From positions 20,761-28,026 of the forward strand of contig DBYV01000018.1 in the NCBI GenBank assembly GCA_002310995.1: a DNA stretch of 7,266 bases, written 5' to 3'. This DNA comes from a bacterium UBP6_UBA1177 (GTDB lineage: Bacteria > UBP6 > UBA1177). Shown in pieces: positions 5,489 to 7,266 of the stretch. The notes under the pieces are model-generated. The model was not told where the DNA came from. It did not search any database and saw only the letters and a program-made list of their open reading frames with translations. How positions within the stretch are numbered: position 1 is the first letter of the stretch; every line of letters begins with the position of its first letter. A program made the translations under genes and the position numbers.

Positions 5489-6658
5489 TTACCCGATCTT
5501 CACTTTTCCGTCGCCGAATCTTATTTCAAAAGGCGATTCCTGGCTTAGTTCAACGCTCTTTTTGACGGTTTTTCCGTTCTGCGAAACTATCGCAAAGCCT
5601 CTTTGCAGCGGTGAGAGCGGGTTCACCATTTCAAGCTGTTTTTCGAGTTCTGAAAGTTCGGCGTTTTTTCTATTCAAAAGTTCTTTTAGCGTGGTTTCGG
5701 CGCGGAACATCAGTTTTTCGGTGCGGTGAAGGATGTCATTTATGATTTCTTTCGGGTTTTTGAGCGACAGTGTGAGGTTGTCGAGGCGCATGAACTTCGA
5801 GAAAAGGATGTTTTCGGTCTGTTTTTTCATGAGATGGAGCGAATGGTCGATGTTCTGCGTTATTTCGGAGCTGTCGGGGAATATGAGTTCTGCCGCCGCG
5901 CTGGGAGTGGCTACGGAGAAACTTGCCGCGAGATCAAGTATTGTCGAATCTGTTTCGTGTCCGACTGCGCTGACGACCGGTTTTTCGCACTTTATTACGG
6001 CGCGTGCCAGTTCTTCGGAGTTGAAGGGCTCAAGGTCTTCTTTCGAGCCGCCGCCGCGGCCTACGATTATGACTTCGACTTCTTCAAGTTTCGAAAGTCT
6101 TTCAAATGCCATTATTATGCTTGCTGGAGCCTCTTTGCCCTGGACCAATGCGGGGGAGAGAACGATTTCCGCCGCGGGGAAACGCTTTCTTGAAACTCTG
6201 ATTATGTCGTGTATCGCGGCTCCGCTTTCAGCCGTGACTACTCCGATCGTAGCCGGATATTCGGGAAGCGGTTTTTTGTGAACTGCGTCGAAAACTCCCT
6301 CTTTCTGGAGCTTTTCCTTGAGCATTTTGAGCTGCATCGCCGCCAAGCCTTCGCCGAAAGGAACTACAAGCGAGGCTACGAGAGTTATTTCTGTCCGCGG
6401 CTCGTAGACTGAGATCCTGCCGTAAACAACGTATTCAGCGTCGTTTTTGATCTCGACGCGGTTCATTTTCTGCTGGTTTTTGAAGAGGGCGCACTTTATC
6501 TGGGCGTCGTTATCCTTCAAAGTGAAGTAGATGTGGCCGGAATATGCGCGTGTCAGGTTGCTTATCTCGCCTCGCAGCGCGACAAAGCCGAAAGCTCCTT
6601 CGACCGCGTTTTTAAGATCGCGGACAAAAGCCGATACCGTAACTACGATTTCCTGCAT
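5489..6658 (-). CDS. xseA: Exodeoxyribonuclease VII large subunit
   Basis: This 389-residue catalytic subunit of exonuclease VII degrades single-stranded DNA from both ends into short oligonucleotides. An N-terminal OB-fold (about 5-100) binds DNA, with SNLTRAYSGHIYFTLKD (33-49) typical of the family. The catalytic part holds GVVTAESGAAIHDIIR (139-154, with D151 in the place of the proposed catalytic Asp), VGRGGGSKEDLEPFN (199-213) and GHETDSTILD...ATPSAAAE (233-257). A coiled-coil stretch (about 265-345) would form the stalk that binds small subunits, and NPLSPLQRGFAIV (346-358) closes it. It is shorter than the roughly 450-residue E. coli enzyme, mainly in the coiled coil. GAGGT four bases before the ATG overlaps the stop of the preceding cvpA-like gene. 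No xseB gene follows within the window. Confidence 0.96.
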   Translation of the reverse strand: MQEIVVTVSAFVRDLKNAVEGAFGFVALRGEISNLTRAYSGHIYFTLKDNDAQIKCALFKNQQKMNRVEIKNDAEYVVYGRISVYEPRTEITLVASLVVPFGEGLAAMQLKMLKEKLQKEGVFDAVHKKPLPEYPATIGVVTAESGAAIHDIIRVSRKRFPAAEIVLSPALVQGKEAPASIIMAFERLSKLEEVEVIIVGRGGGSKEDLEPFNSEELARAVIKCEKPVVSAVGHETDSTILDLAASFSVATPSAAAELIFPDSSEITQNIDHSLHLMKKQTENILFSKFMRLDNLTLSLKNPKEIINDILHRTEKLMFRAETTLKELLNRKNAELSELEKQLEMVNPLSPLQRGFAIVSQNGKTVKKSVELSQESPFEIRFGDGKVKIG

Positions 6659-6666
6659 AACTACCT

Positions 6667-7140
6667 CTATTGAAAGAAGAAAAGTCCGGTTTTATCCAGA
6701 GTTATCTTGACGACCGCATAAAGTATTGAATCTTCGGTATAAGGTTTTAACTCTACGAAAATATTGTGCTTTACGAGCGAATCGAAGATGTAGATCATCA
6801 CGAAAATGACGGCTAAACCTTTGAAAAATCCGAAAACTATTCCCAAAGTCTTGTTCGTTTTGCCGAGAGCCCCTTCCTTTTCTTTAATGAGGTCGCGGAG
6901 AACGAAAAATAGGACTTTATAGATAAGGAAATACGAGCAGATGAAGGCGACAATATAGAAAGTCGTGTAAAATTTAGGCCCTGCAAGTTCCTGCATCGCG
7001 CTTTCGAGAGAGGGGATCTTGAACGCTGCGAAGATCACGGCGAAGATTATGAGTTTGAAGATCTCCTTGAAACCGCCGCCCAAGTATCCTGCAAGCATAG
7101 CAAGCAGTATAAAAACCGCTAAAATTATGTCCAAAGTCAT
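6667..7140 (-). CDS. CvpA-family inner membrane protein
   Basis: This 157-residue membrane protein has four predicted hydrophobic segments (about 3-20, 25-41, 58-81 and 100-122) and the CvpA-type opening MTLDIILAVFILLAMLAGYL, with the following glycine run and FKEIFKLI. CvpA proteins were named for colicin V production; in other bacteria they affect envelope integrity and bile-salt resistance, and their molecular role is not settled. The ATG at 7140 is preferred because GGAGGG stands four bases upstream; a TTG fifteen bases earlier lies before that site and is rejected. It is probably cotranscribed with xseA, eight bases downstream, from an extended -10 promoter at 7166-7174. The tail ends in FFFQ, with no C-terminal protease domain of the kind seen in longer CvpA fusions. 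Confidence 0.85.
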   Translation of the reverse strand: MTLDIILAVFILLAMLAGYLGGGFKEIFKLIIFAVIFAAFKIPSLESAMQELAGPKFYTTFYIVAFICSYFLIYKVLFFVLRDLIKEKEGALGKTNKTLGIVFGFFKGLAVIFVMIYIFDSLVKHNIFVELKPYTEDSILYAVVKITLDKTGLFFFQ

Positions 7141-7165
7141 CGTTCCCTCCGTCAAAAAACGGCTG

Positions 7166-7174
7166 ATAATAGCA
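7166..7174 (-). promoter_or_regulatory. Extended -10 promoter of the cvpA-like/xseA operon
   Basis: The minus strand reads TGCTATTAT, an extended -10 element (TGn followed by a 5/6 match to TATAAT). The -35 region is weak and AT-rich (near 7188-7194), as is common for extended -10 promoters. Transcription would start near 7159, leaving a leader of about 19 bases with the ribosome binding site. Confidence 0.5.
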
Positions 7175-7211
7175 GAAAAATTCTTAAAATTAATTTTTCA
7201 CGATTTTTTTC

Positions 7212-7239
7212 TTGACAACGGAAGCGATTTGGATACTAT
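7212..7239 (+). promoter_or_regulatory. Strong promoter of the tRNA gene
   Basis: A perfect -35 TTGACA (7212-7217) and a -10 TACTAT (7234-7239) are separated by 16 bases. AT-rich runs lie just upstream, like an UP element, and a GC-rich stretch GCCGCCCG follows the -10. A GC-rich discriminator of this kind is typical of stable-RNA promoters under stringent control. The initiation site would be near 7246, a few bases before the mature tRNA 5' end at 7253. Confidence 0.7.
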
Positions 7240-7252
7240 GCCGCCCGTTGGT

Positions 7253-7266
7253 GCCCAGGTAGCTCA
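7253..7266 (+). tRNA. 5' end of a tRNA gene, cut by the window edge (possibly tRNA-Phe)
   Basis: GCCCAGG would be the seven-base acceptor strand, followed by T8, A9, the D-stem strand GCTC and A14, all at canonical tRNA positions. A strong promoter stands directly upstream. The anticodon lies outside the window. The GCCCAGG acceptor is compatible with tRNA-Phe of several bacteria, but that identity is a guess. Confidence 0.7.

Noticed and set aside
5733..6281. 182-codon open frame on the plus strand inside xseA
   Set aside because: It is a Ser-rich shadow antisense to the conserved catalytic region of XseA; no plausible start signal or domain.
7141..7155. TTG start five codons upstream for the cvpA-like gene
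   Set aside because: GGAGGG lies between this TTG and the ATG at 7140, so the ATG is the better start, and the CvpA family start MxLDIIL begins there.
1..7266. CRISPR array, insertion sequence, riboswitch or prophage
   Set aside because: No regularly spaced repeats, transposase, integrase, phage structural gene or known riboswitch core is visible; the ORF6N gene alone does not make a prophage.

Overview
This is a bacterial chromosome segment of medium GC content. It consists mainly of housekeeping genes for the cell envelope, membrane and nucleic acids, with one accessory gene at the left. A secreted or periplasmic lytic transglycosylase, a CvpA-type membrane protein and both conserved FtsH membrane segments fit a Gram-negative (diderm) cell. 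The FtsH sequence reads like those of deltaproteobacteria and neighbouring candidate phyla. The last residues of the gene cut at the left edge look like the C-terminus of DUF1566/FISUMP-type proteins, which are often expanded in such lineages. This placement is a guess from memory of protein families, and the phylum cannot be fixed from this window alone.

Layout from left to right: (1) 1-37, the tail of a plus-strand gene. (2) 38-114, a short GC-rich, hairpin-forming spacer. (3) 115-1098, minus strand, an ORF6N-domain protein with a C-terminal phospholipase-D-like half-site; it is visibly more AT-rich than its neighbours and probably acquired. (4) 1099-1364, an AT-rich spacer that holds the start signals for two divergent genes. 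(5) 1365-5401, plus strand, a compact probable operon: ftsH, a lytic transglycosylase, pgsA and an NrnA-type DHH phosphoesterase, closed by a hairpin terminator. (6) 5402-5488, a convergent gap with three hairpins, two of which form a REP-like element. (7) 5489-7140, minus strand, cvpA-like followed by xseA, 8 bases apart. (8) 7141-7266, a divergent control region with a strong promoter reading rightwards into a tRNA gene cut by the window edge.

The plus-strand operon joins membrane protein quality control (FtsH), peptidoglycan cleavage (SLT), anionic phospholipid synthesis (PgsA) and turnover of short oligonucleotides or signalling nucleotides (NrnA). Very short gaps or overlaps between its genes suggest translational coupling. 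The minus-strand pair joins a small membrane protein to the large subunit of exonuclease VII; no xseB follows it.

I do not see a clear new multi-gene system. The points most worth a second look are the ORF6N/PLD-like protein, the repeated 12-base word and near-perfect palindrome inside its gene, and the REP-like double hairpin between the convergent operons.
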